Below, one piece after another: positions 1 through 7,529 of a stretch of 64,000 nucleotides of DNA (position 1 is the stretch's first letter; each line of letters starts with the position of its first letter). The notes under the pieces are model-generated. The model was not told where the DNA came from. It worked only from the letters and a program-made list of their open reading frames with translations, and ran no database searches. The DNA is from Algoriphagus sp. AGSA1 (lineage in GTDB: Bacteria > Bacteroidota > Bacteroidia > Cytophagales > Cyclobacteriaceae). The translations under genes and the position numbers were made by a program. The stretch is taken from assembly GCF_021390545.1 (NCBI RefSeq), contig NZ_JAJUWR010000012.1, forward strand, positions 1 to 64,000. Reading direction: 5' to 3'.

Positions 1-2
1 CA

Positions 3-56
3 GTCCAACAGTTTGCCATTAGATTTGAAGGGAGATTGGTTTTGGACGTAGATTGA
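3..56 (+). other. Possible 3' end of a gene entering from the left edge
   Basis: Frame 3 is open from the edge to a TGA at 54-56 and encodes a short plausible C-terminus (…AIRFEGRLVLDVD). Frame 1 is also open, to a TAG at 49-51, so the frame is not settled. The 34-bp palindrome that starts 14 bases later would suit a transcript end. Too little sequence to name a product. Confidence 0.2.
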
Positions 57-69
57 ATTAATTATTTAG

Positions 70-103
70 TTCCCTTCCCTTGGGGTACCCCAAGGGAAGG
101 GAA
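70..103. terminator. 34-bp perfect palindrome
   Basis: Both strands read identically over 34 bases around a GGTACC centre (arm TTCCCTTCCCTTGGGGT and its complement). There is no T-tract, so this is a candidate bidirectional transcript-end hairpin or a protein-binding site, not a classic Rho-independent terminator. It lies just after the possible gene end at the left edge. Confidence 0.5.
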
Positions 104-329
104 GGACAGAGTTTAGCTAACACTCCCCAGTACAGTCGATTACCTTCAAAACATCACTGGGCTATTTTTTAACATCCTCAATGTATTGCTCCGCATACCC
201 TTCTTACACAAATTTCATAGGGTATTTCGTCTTTATTTGTCCTTTTACAATTTTCCTTAGTTCCGATTCCATGAGCTTTCTGATCAGGGGTTTCATCCAT
301 CTCTTTTTTTTCCCAAAACCCCATAACTA
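104..329. other. Intergenic, perhaps a decayed coding remnant
   Basis: No intact gene. On the minus strand one frame between about 300 and 119 reads like protein (LIRKLMESELRKIVKG, then EGYAEQYIEDVKK, then PSDVLKVIDCTGEC) but is broken by a TAA and a TAG. This could be the remnant of a small gene. I cannot name the family. Confidence 0.25.
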
Positions 330-418
330 GGGCGTGCTGAAAAACGCCAAAAAAGATTAAAGGCTATCATTATGACTGATTAGCCCATTTTTCATCCGAA
401 AGGTTTTTCAGCAAGCCC
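330..418. mobile_element. MITE-like element, short form, with 6-bp target duplication
   Basis: An 89-bp non-coding element with inverted ends: GGGCGTGCTGAAAAAC on the left, and the right end reads GGGCTTGCTGAAAAAC on the other strand. It is flanked by the direct repeat TAACTA at 324-329 and 419-424, the mark of a transposition event. It contains an internal GGCTA/TAGCC stem. The sequence is almost identical to the first third of the long copy at 27684-27946. It encodes nothing, so it would need a transposase in trans. Bases 419-500 hold nothing else recognised. Confidence 0.8.
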
Positions 419-500
419 TAACTAGTAAACAGCTACGAAGCAGAGCCCAAAAGCCGGGCATTAGTGATACTTTATCCCCCATATTCGCATCGTGCCTAAT

Positions 501-947
501 CTACAAGTTGTAATAAAAGTGAATGACGTCTTCTTCTTCCGTTGGCCTGGTTTTTCTGTAGAAATCAACTGCATAGCCATCAACCCGATCCGCTTGGACA
601 AAAACCTCTTCAAAGTTATTTTGACGACAAAAATCCTTTACAAATTCTATTAGTTGTGTCCCGATTCCCTTCCGCTGATAAGAATTGGATACTGCCAAAT
701 CAAAAATATATGCCAGTGGTCTTTCTGAATAATACTGATCAAGAATATACAACGTGAGTCCTCCAATAATCCTCTCTTCTGAATTAGCCACTATGGCAAA
801 GAATGAATCTCTCTCGAGAAGTCTATGGAGATGCTGATCATGAGGCATGATGAAGTTTTCCATTTCAAAAGCCTCTTCAAATACATGGATCAACTTTTTA
901 AAGTCATCAATGTCATCCTTTGCCAGAGTTTTAAATTCAATCTTCAT
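501..947 (-). CDS. GNAT N-acetyltransferase, AAC(3)-I-like
   Basis: 148-residue cytoplasmic GNAT protein. The acetyl-CoA loop is QRKGIG (residues 91-96), preceded by the strand IFDLAVS. The C-terminal pattern VFVQAD…VDFY…EEEDVIHF resembles aminoglycoside 3-N-acetyltransferases of the AAC(3)-I group (in which YVQAD and EEVMHF recur). By family, the reaction is transfer of an acetyl group from acetyl-CoA to an amine; aminoglycoside as the true substrate is inference. The gene starts 10 bases after the stop of the upstream methyltransferase gene on the same strand, so the two are probably co-transcribed. Confidence 0.8.
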   Translation of the reverse strand: MKIEFKTLAKDDIDDFKKLIHVFEEAFEMENFIMPHDQHLHRLLERDSFFAIVANSEERIIGGLTLYILDQYYSERPLAYIFDLAVSNSYQRKGIGTQLIEFVKDFCRQNNFEEVFVQADRVDGYAVDFYRKTRPTEEEDVIHFYYNL

Positions 948-956
948 TGTCTTTTC

Positions 957-1385
957 TTAGCGGTATTTCTTTAAGGATACTTCTTGCAGGGGTTTTCCGC
1001 CATCAATAAATAGCTTCCCATTTTTGGTTAAGGAATTTGCAATGTTGGTCAGCGATCGTTCCTCGATCTCAGGATGTCGACCGTCCAATGCTCCTACACG
1101 AACAGCAACTGCCAGATCAAATAACGCTTCACCCCGTTCTAATTGAAAATTTTCTATGGTCACATGGCGAAATGAGAGCTTCCCAGATCTCAACTCATTT
1201 TGTGAGCCACCAACAGCCTGTTCTATGGCTTTGGCTGAACGGTCTATAGCAAGGATATGACCGTCCCCTATTTTCTTTGAAATCTCCCTTGCCATGGCTC
1301 CAGGCCCACATCCAATTTCCAAAACTCTGATATTATCTCGAAGAGGAAGTGCAGCCACAATATCTGCTAGTCGTTTGGATAACAT
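957..1385 (-). CDS. Class I SAM-dependent methyltransferase
   Basis: 142 residues. The SAM-binding motif I is VLEIGCGPG (residues 21-29), followed by the acidic end of strand 2 (ILAIDRS) and a motif IV-like FDLAVAVRVGALDG. The protein is short for the family (usually about 200 residues); it lacks extra N-terminal helices, and the C-terminus GKLFIDGGKPLQE ends soon after strand 5. It is the first gene of a probable two-gene unit with the AAC(3)-I-like acetyltransferase. The substrate cannot be told from sequence. Confidence 0.75.
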   Translation of the reverse strand: MLSKRLADIVAALPLRDNIRVLEIGCGPGAMAREISKKIGDGHILAIDRSAKAIEQAVGGSQNELRSGKLSFRHVTIENFQLERGEALFDLAVAVRVGALDGRHPEIEERSLTNIANSLTKNGKLFIDGGKPLQEVSLKKYR

Positions 1386-1703
1386 AATTTATAATAAATC
1401 TTGATCATTTAGTCTTTCAAGTTCCTCAGCAAATCAACTACGTTCTTCAAAAACAAGCTTGTATAAATCCGACATACACTCTCTGCAGATAACCTATCCT
1501 CTTAAAATGTCGATTTTTTACAATGAACGCAACAACCGTTGATCAATATTTGTTGATATCCCAATTAAGAATTGGTTACCAAAAAAATAGACCATAGGGT
1601 TAGTAAAAGGATCTGTTTCATATACATGATAGTTGCGTTAGAAAACACTTAATAACTCACCAGCTATAGCTGTTACATTTGGGTAAGACATATCCTTAAT
1701 ATT
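1386..1703. other. Intergenic, no gene recognised
   Basis: AT-rich stretch with no convincing reading frame, hairpin or repeat. It should hold the promoter of the methyltransferase/acetyltransferase pair, near its left end on the minus strand. Confidence 0.5.
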
Positions 1704-2230
1704 TTACTCCTGGTTATTAATTGCCAATTGAAGCATAACAATCCTGAGATACCGGTTTTGTATTGGAAGCTGAGAAGTATTGCCAGTCATTACCTCGTCC
1801 ACTGTCTCAAACCCAAAAGATTGATAGTACCTGATAAGCCTGGCGTTGTCAGCCCAGGTATCCATTCTGACAAATCTTCTAGCTTGCCATTTTTCATGGC
1901 CTTTTGCCCATGCTTCAAAGAGCCTTTGCCTTTGATGACTTTTATCAACGGCTATCCTATGCAGGTAGGTAGCATCCTGTTTGTCCCTTACGCCCCATAT
2001 AAATGCATCCTCATACTGAACACTGACTATTCCGGCCATAGTATCAGCCACAACCATCTTGTACTGATTGGAGTCAGCTATTTCCTTCTGCACATCCGAA
2101 TAATCAATCCCTCCCCAAACCCTGTATCCAGCTTTTCCCTGATGAGTTTTGGTCATCTCAACAACTCTCTGATATCTGGGAAGTCTTCAATGGTGGTTTT
2201 TACTAATTCTTTTTGGGCAATTATAATCAT
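1704..2230 (-). pseudogene. GNAT N-acetyltransferase, N-terminal frameshift
   Basis: The main frame from 2156 encodes 150 residues with a GNAT core (YLHRIAVDKSHQRQ, then FVRMDTWADNARLIRYYQSFGF). This resembles a GNAT subgroup with the conserved phrase RMDTW.DN..LI.YY..CGF. The missing first strand and helix lie just upstream in another frame, from an ATG at 2230 (MIIIAQKELV…DFPDIRELLR, then TGA). That ATG has an excellent Shine-Dalgarno (AGGAGG, 8 bases upstream), whereas the ATG at 2156 has none. The two frames overlap by ATGA. One missing base, probably in AGAATGACC, would join them. Either a real frameshift or a sequencing error. Confidence 0.65.
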
Positions 2231-2579
2231 CCTTACATCCTCCTCATGCGGGTGGCAGATCTTTTCTTAGAGCTTGCCCCAGAGGCAACGGGCAAGTATT
2301 TTGAATTCATTCTGTTTCCAACAGGTATCCACACTAATTAAATGGATGTGATTATCCGCAATGATGCCAGTAACCCTATTCTCTTTGCTTTACTGGACGG
2401 AAGACCGAAGACGGGTGACCGAAGTGGCCTTGACGCTGGTGTTTTCCGAATCCTATGATGCTTTTATTGTTTTACTGGCAAAAAGCGGATATACATATAA
2501 ATGGATAATATTCCAATTGGAAATAGTTTTTGGACCGAAAACACCTGGACTTTCCAAATACTGAATCTGGCGTTGGTTT
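2231..2579. other. Intergenic, no gene recognised
   Basis: Short open stretches exist on the plus strand (for example MDVIIRNDASNPILFALLDG from about 2343), but none has a recognisable family, a good start or a consistent frame. It may be a decayed gene. The minus strand next to 2231 carries the ribosome-binding site of the frameshifted acetyltransferase. Confidence 0.35.
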
Positions 2580-3305
2580 TTAAAATTTAATTTGAGTACC
2601 GATTGTAGGATAAACCTTCAAGTCATTTTTATCCCCAAATATGTTGTAATACAGGTTGATCCTAGTTCCTACTGAAAAGCAACCTTTTATTTTCAACCAG
2701 AGTTGGGGATCTCCAAAAAAAGCGATTTTCTTTCCTGTCAATGCCGAGGTATATTCAGTTCCCTGATTTCGGTTTTCCGTCCATCCCACAAGACTTCCAG
2801 CCATAACCAACTTGTAGTCAAACATCCCTTTCCACAGGTAAAAAATTACTTGTAGATCATGGCTTGGGGCTTTAAATGCGGTATAACGGTATTGCACATT
2901 TGCCGAAAAAAATGCCCCTTTCCATCCAAAAGGGTGATTGATTCCCACCGCATAGGCATTATTGATGTAATACCCGAAATTTGTTGGGGTGGTCCCCACT
3001 CCCCCACTATAATTCAAGGATAAATACCACTGGGGTTTCCAGAATTTTAACGATTGGGATACCTTAATAAATGTTTCCCCAAGATTATTATTTTCACCAT
3101 TCAAAAATGTCTGTCCTTTAAACAAGAAAGAGCCCAGGGAATCAAATTCCTTGAAATATTCAAAACTTATCATGGGAAAGTTTTTTTCTTGGATCTCCGG
3201 GTCAAGCGTATGCCTTAAATCATAATGAAGTTGAAAGTTTTGAGCGGAAGAAACCAGTGGTAAAAACCAGAAGATAATTGGGTAAATTAGTTTAGGTAGT
3301 TTCAT
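2580..3305 (-). CDS. DUF5020 family outer-membrane protein
   Basis: 241 residues with an N-terminal signal peptide (hydrophobic stretch IIFWFLPLVSSAQ, cleavage near residue 21). Alternating aromatic strands then run to an outer-membrane barrel end (VYPTIGTQIKF). The opening NFQLHYDLRHTLDPE and the W/Y/F-rich strands match the Bacteroidota DUF5020 family, which is related to Tsx-type nucleoside channels. Likely location: outer membrane. The gene diverges from the HTH-like membrane protein at 3378, and the two share a 72-base promoter region. Confidence 0.75.
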   Translation of the reverse strand: MKLPKLIYPIIFWFLPLVSSAQNFQLHYDLRHTLDPEIQEKNFPMISFEYFKEFDSLGSFLFKGQTFLNGENNNLGETFIKVSQSLKFWKPQWYLSLNYSGGVGTTPTNFGYYINNAYAVGINHPFGWKGAFFSANVQYRYTAFKAPSHDLQVIFYLWKGMFDYKLVMAGSLVGWTENRNQGTEYTSALTGKKIAFFGDPQLWLKIKGCFSVGTRINLYYNIFGDKNDLKVYPTIGTQIKF

Positions 3306-3377
3306 TTCTGTTAGCGCGTTAATTATTTTTAGGCAATTTGAATTCTACATCAAAATGTGCCCGGAATTACCACAGAA

Positions 3378-4541
3378 ATGTCACGGAAATCTGAAATAAA
3401 CTTTGATAGCGAGGCTTTTATCCTCCTTTTTAGAGAAGTAGTTGAAAAATGTTTTGGCCATGGACTCACCAGTCAACTCAATGAAAATCAAAGTAAGATT
3501 CTTTCAGTAGAAATTGAGGAAAAAACCGGTTTGATCATTGGATATAAGACCCTGAAAAACTATTCAGTTTATATCTGTGAAGAGAACGATTCCAAAACCA
3601 TAAACCCTTCGCTTTCTTCTCTGGATACTCTGGCAAGGTATGCATTGAATGCCCCTTTCACCACTGATGCAGAAAGGTTGAAATTTGAAAACCATTTTCC
3701 CTATTGGAACAATTACCAAAGGAAGGTTCCCTACAAACCTGCTGTAAAACTAAAAACCAAGCCCTCCTTCATTATACTCCTGAGTGGAGTTCTGGGAGTC
3801 ATCCTTCTGGGTTATATTATTATCCATTCTAGCAAGGAAGCAGATTTTATTGAGGAATTTAACCATGTGGATAGGGAATCATTAGAAACCAGGTCTTGGA
3901 AGTTGATTTCCCCCGACACCCACTATTGGAAAGAGTCCGATAAAACCGAAAACTACCTGACTTTATTCACCTTGGATTCAGATAATTGGCCGGAATCCAA
4001 TCAAAAACCTGAAATCAAAAATTTATTGGTCAGGCCTTTGGAATCCTCTTGTTTTAAGGCTGAAACCCATATAGAGGAATTTTTTCCCAGACAGAGGTGG
4101 CAACAGGCAGGTTTGATCTTGATGGAAGATCTAGCCTTCAATTCCAGGGCTCTCAGAATATCTATTGCCTACAATGATTTTTTTGGAGGTTTCGATAGTT
4201 CGCCAGAAATTATCCTCCAGGGAGTCCAGACCAATGGCCTTGAAAATCCTGAGGAAGTATTGCATTATCAACTGTTCGAGATCTTACCAGAATCCAAAGA
4301 GCTTATCCGGGACAATCTCCGCTATTGTAAGTTGCGAATAGAAAAAAAGGGCGACAGGATCCGGGTATTAGTGGCGACAAGTTCCCTTCCAAATGCCGGA
4401 TTAAAGGAAGTTGGGAGTTTTAATTTTGAATTCACTCCCAAATACATCGGGATTTTCGCCATTAAAGGAAGAGAGAAAGATACAGAAATCATCCCCGTTA
4501 AATTTGATCATTTTTCACTACAAGAACTGAACTGTCACTAA
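3378..4541 (+). CDS. Membrane-anchored protein: N-terminal HTH-like region, TM segment, beta-sandwich sensor-like domain
   Basis: I chose the ATG at 3378 (MSRKSEI) over an upstream GTG at 3357, because ATG is the better start. Residues 1-95 are helical and end in a phrase (IGYKTLKNYSVYI…NPSLSSLDTLARYAL) seen in Bacteroidota proteins as a DNA-binding-like module. One membrane helix (FIILLSGVLGVILLGYIII) lies at about residues 131-150. The remainder, about 240 residues, looks like a concanavalin-type sandwich (RWQQAGLILMED…KLRIEKKGDRIRV…IGIFA) such as those at the C-termini of GH43 enzymes. Architecture suggests a one-piece transmembrane regulator that binds a ligand outside. The product is otherwise unnamed. 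Confidence 0.6.
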   Translation: MSRKSEINFDSEAFILLFREVVEKCFGHGLTSQLNENQSKILSVEIEEKTGLIIGYKTLKNYSVYICEENDSKTINPSLSSLDTLARYALNAPFTTDAERLKFENHFPYWNNYQRKVPYKPAVKLKTKPSFIILLSGVLGVILLGYIIIHSSKEADFIEEFNHVDRESLETRSWKLISPDTHYWKESDKTENYLTLFTLDSDNWPESNQKPEIKNLLVRPLESSCFKAETHIEEFFPRQRWQQAGLILMEDLAFNSRALRISIAYNDFFGGFDSSPEIILQGVQTNGLENPEEVLHYQLFEILPESKELIRDNLRYCKLRIEKKGDRIRVLVATSSLPNAGLKEVGSFNFEFTPKYIGIFAIKGREKDTEIIPVKFDHFSLQELNCH

Positions 4542-4612
4542 GCGCAAATGGCATAGAAGATCGACAAAATCATTCAGGAGATTTATCTTCGCTTAAAATC
4601 AACTATCAGGAC

Positions 4613-5191
4613 ATGAGCAACCCAGATTATTTGACCGTTCAGATTGGCAATAAACTCAAATCACTCCGTAAGGAAAACGGATGGAAACTGGGGGAACTGT
4701 CAGTAAAGTCAGGCATGAGCATGGCCATGATATCCAAAATTGAAAATGGTCGGATTATCCCTACCCTGCCTTCTCTGATCCAGCTTATCCAAGCGTTTAA
4801 TGTGAATATTTCCGACTTTTTTAGTGATCTGAAATCAGACAATAAGTTTAAAGGCTACATCTTAAGAAAAAAGAAGGGGTACACAACTCTTAGTAAAGAG
4901 GAGGAGCCCACTGGCTTCGAATATCAGAAGATCCTAAACCATCCTTTAGAAAAATCATCGATGGAAATCTCTCTATTAACCCTCCAAAGTAATGCCCAAA
5001 GAGTGCGTCTCTCCACTTCAGGATTCGAGTATATATATAAAGGAAATATACAGTATGATCTTGGGCCGGAGACACTCTTGTTAGAAGAAGGTGACTCATT
5101 GTTTTTTGATGGTAATATTCCTCATGTGCCCAGAAATGAAACGAATGCCGACGCTGTTATGCTCGTCCTCTATTTCATCACAATGATTTAA
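4613..5191 (+). CDS. XRE-family transcriptional regulator with cupin domain
   Basis: 192 residues. An HTH_3 domain covers residues 8-62 (KLKSLRKENGWKLGELSVK, then SMAMISKIENG). A C-terminal cupin sensor follows (YIYKGNIQYDLG…LEEGDSLFFDGNIPH). Family role: small-molecule-responsive regulator of adjacent transport or catabolic genes. It lies 71 bases after the membrane-anchored protein on the same strand and its stop overlaps the convergent DUF5690 remnant by 4 bases, which suggests it once regulated that transporter-like gene. Confidence 0.85.
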   Translation: MSNPDYLTVQIGNKLKSLRKENGWKLGELSVKSGMSMAMISKIENGRIIPTLPSLIQLIQAFNVNISDFFSDLKSDNKFKGYILRKKKGYTTLSKEEEPTGFEYQKILNHPLEKSSMEISLLTLQSNAQRVRLSTSGFEYIYKGNIQYDLGPETLLLEEGDSLFFDGNIPHVPRNETNADAVMLVLYFITMI

Positions 5192-5544
5192 GTATTTAAT
5201 GCAAACTCAGGCTGCTTTTTTGACTTTCCCTGAAGCAAAATCAACGTAACTATACATACAGCTGTCATGATGATGCCACCGGCTTGATTGAGGTCTCCTA
5301 AGAAACTCACCCAAGTCACCTGGGAATCACTGAAAGCTTTGAACAGCATCACCCCCACGCTACCAGTATAGCCAAGGGCATCTGCCGTGTAAAACAGAAA
5401 ACCCACATTCCCACTAAAGCGCCACATAGCGATAAATCGCTCGAAGATCAGGTAATGAAATAAAATATAGGGCAGATAAAGTCCCACACCATTGATTACC
5501 ATCCACCAGATGGGCGATATCTGGTGTTTGGGATTGGTTAAATG
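5188..5544 (-). pseudogene. DUF5690 family membrane protein, C-terminal remnant
   Basis: About 118 codons are open from just after an in-frame TAA at 5545-5547. The product has two to three membrane segments (WWMVINGVGLYLPYILFHYL, GFLFYTADALGYTGSVGVML, AGGIIMTAVCIVTLILLQG). This matches the C-terminal quarter of DUF5690 proteins, which are MFS-like and normally about 400 residues long. The first three quarters are absent and the sequence upstream is unrelated, so this is a truncated remnant. The first ATG in the fragment has no supporting context. Confidence 0.7.
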
Positions 5545-5641
5545 TTAATAGTCAAAGGTTAGCCTGTACAGGTGATGAGAATTTGGATTGATTGATCTTC
5601 AAAATCCGGTGGAAGCGGAGCAATACCGTAGTCCTGTCTGA

Positions 5642-5673
5642 CCGGTAGGCCCGCCTCCCGGATGGCAGGCAGG
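5642..5673. repeat. GC-rich REP-like palindromic repeat
   Basis: A 32-bp GC-rich sequence (CCGGTAGGCCCGCCTCCC, then GG.GGCAGGCAGG) that differs at one base from the stretch at 62206-62237. It is much richer in G+C than its surroundings. It is a dispersed repeat with no coding potential. Confidence 0.65.
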
Positions 5674-5962
5674 CATGGCTGATTTTATAACATTGGGTTT
5701 CAACCCGGTGTAAAAAAAGACCAAAGGCCAGGACAGGCAGGAAACGAAGTATAGTGATAAAACCAAGGTTTGTCCCGAGGAGGTCTGCAGCGTCTGTGAA
5801 TTTCCGGATTAGAAATCCTACGGTTTGAGATCGGGATTGCAAATCCAGATCAGTGACGAACCGATAACTTGTTGTCAGTTTCTATAATTAACCTGAAATG
5901 GTATTGGACAGGTGTTTTTTCTTGTTCTTTTGGCCTAACCCAAAAGGAGGGCTGAGCGTCAT

Positions 5963-5985
5963 ATAAATGTCATGTGGACATTTAT
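5963..5985. repeat. Inverted repeat in long intergenic region
   Basis: Perfect 9-bp arms ATAAATGTC and GACATTTAT around a 5-base loop. It sits in the gap 5545-6102, which otherwise contains the REP-like repeat and no convincing gene. It could be a weak terminator or an operator. Confidence 0.35.
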
Positions 5986-6102
5986 GGCGTGGAGCCAGGA
6001 TGGTGGCCTTTTACTGGATGCTAAAATCCTAGTCCGTTTTTGTATATCTAAGTAAAGTGATGGAAGGGTAAATTGATAGATATCCTATTGTGGCTTGCAC
6101 GC

Positions 6103-7053
6103 CTAGCTTTCCCAAGTCATGACTACCTTCCCTTTAGTACGCATCCTTTCGATGTAATTGATTGCCTCCGGAATTTCATTATGCGTATAAGTTCGGTCGA
6201 TATGAACTTTAATGCTTCCTTTCTGGATCATTCCAGCCAGTGCTTCCAAATCTCCTGTGTTGGCTTCTGCTGTAAATTGAGCCAAAGGAAATTTGCTGAA
6301 AACTTTTCTCGCAAGTAAAGAGATCATATTCCCCATGGTTGTGAAACCGACCACAATACCTCTGTCTCCCATACGGGTGTAGTCTTTATGGGAAAGATTT
6401 CCGTGCGTATCAATAATAAGATCGTATTTACCCTCATGTTTATGAATGTCATGTTTGTCGTAAGCAATAACGTTGTCGGCACCTAATGACTTTACAAATT
6501 CACTATTTTTACCTGAACAGACTGCGGTAACTTTAGCCCCATAGACCTTTGCAATTTGCACTGTGAAATGCCCGACCCCTCCCGAAGAACCATTGATTAA
6601 CACAGATTCACCCTTTTTGAGTTTTCCATGCGTACTGATTGCCTGCAAAGCAGTTAATCCCGCTATAGGCACACATGCCATTTCAGAAAAATCTGTTCCG
6701 TCGGGCATGATGGCACAAACGTCTGCCTTTACACAAATGTATTCTGCAAATGCACCTTCTAGCAATGCCTCTCCAAACACCCTGTCTCCAATCTTAAACT
6801 GATGTACATTCTTTCCGACAGCTTCCACAATCCCGGAAAAGTCAGCTCCAAGAATTTTGTTTTTGGGTTTAAATAATCCAAAAGAGAATCGGGCAAAAAA
6901 AGGCTTTCCCCGAAGAATATGCCAGTCAGCTGGGTTAGCTGAATTAGCCTTTATTTTTATCAAAATCTGATCATCCTGTACAATAGGCTTTTGTACTTCT
7001 TCCAATCGAAGTATATCCGGACCTCCATATTTGGATTTTGTAAATGCTTTCAT
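6103..7053 (-). CDS. MDR-superfamily NAD(P)-dependent oxidoreductase (quinone reductase-like)
   Basis: 316 residues. The GroES-like N-terminal half (KSKYGGPDILRLEE, GADFSGIVEAVG) is followed by a Rossmann fold with INGSSGGVGHFTVQIAK at about residue 154. The structural-zinc cysteine cluster of classical alcohol dehydrogenases is missing, so the closest relatives are zinc-independent quinone reductases. Predicted reaction: NADPH-dependent reduction of an activated double bond or quinone in the cytoplasm. It stands alone; the nearest genes are a transport cascade on one side and a gene remnant on the other. Confidence 0.85.
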   Translation of the reverse strand: MKAFTKSKYGGPDILRLEEVQKPIVQDDQILIKIKANSANPADWHILRGKPFFARFSFGLFKPKNKILGADFSGIVEAVGKNVHQFKIGDRVFGEALLEGAFAEYICVKADVCAIMPDGTDFSEMACVPIAGLTALQAISTHGKLKKGESVLINGSSGGVGHFTVQIAKVYGAKVTAVCSGKNSEFVKSLGADNVIAYDKHDIHKHEGKYDLIIDTHGNLSHKDYTRMGDRGIVVGFTTMGNMISLLARKVFSKFPLAQFTAEANTGDLEALAGMIQKGSIKVHIDRTYTHNEIPEAINYIERMRTKGKVVMTWES

Positions 7054-7404
7054 TTTAATTCATCTTCAATTGACCATCCAGGTTCTCTTCCATATGTACT
7101 AAATTTCAGGATATTTTTGCAATTTCACTGCTAGTTTCCCCGGTCTAAAAAAGCACTGTTTTCCCTACATCTCCTTTAATGATTAATTCATCGTCACGAA
7201 AGTATCATAATAGAAGTAGGGAAGATTTTGAACTTTTTCCTCTTTTACAATGCATATATTTTATTGAGGCTTGAAATATCCTGTTGGAATATCATCAATG
7301 TAGAGTTTAAAATCGTTAATGTGTTGATCTTGGCCATAGTAGCCACATTTTCAAATGATTTTAAACCAATATATTTTGGTCGATGAAGAAGTTTGATCCT
7401 ATGT

Positions 7405-7439
7405 CAAAAGCCATTGGTTTTTTGTCCCAATGGCTTTTG
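7405..7439. terminator. 13-bp perfect stem-loop downstream of TonB receptor gene
   Basis: Perfect arms CAAAAGCCATTGG and CCAATGGCTTTTG with a 9-base loop, 91 bases past the receptor stop codon. There is no long T-tract, so it is a probable transcript-end or mRNA-stabilising hairpin. The remaining gap (7054-7529) holds no gene. Confidence 0.6.
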
Positions 7440-7529
7440 CTAAATTTATTAGTTAGGATCCAGTTTTTTTTGTACTTCAAACCTGATCTCCTCTGCCCCT
7501 TTTAGTTGGTCAAAACCAAACCATCCTAC

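Noticed and set aside
2361..2564. A 67-codon plus-strand frame
   Set aside because: No family, no good start and a poor amino-acid pattern.
5552..5842. A 96-codon minus-strand open frame
   Set aside because: It runs through the REP-like repeat and has no coherent protein pattern.
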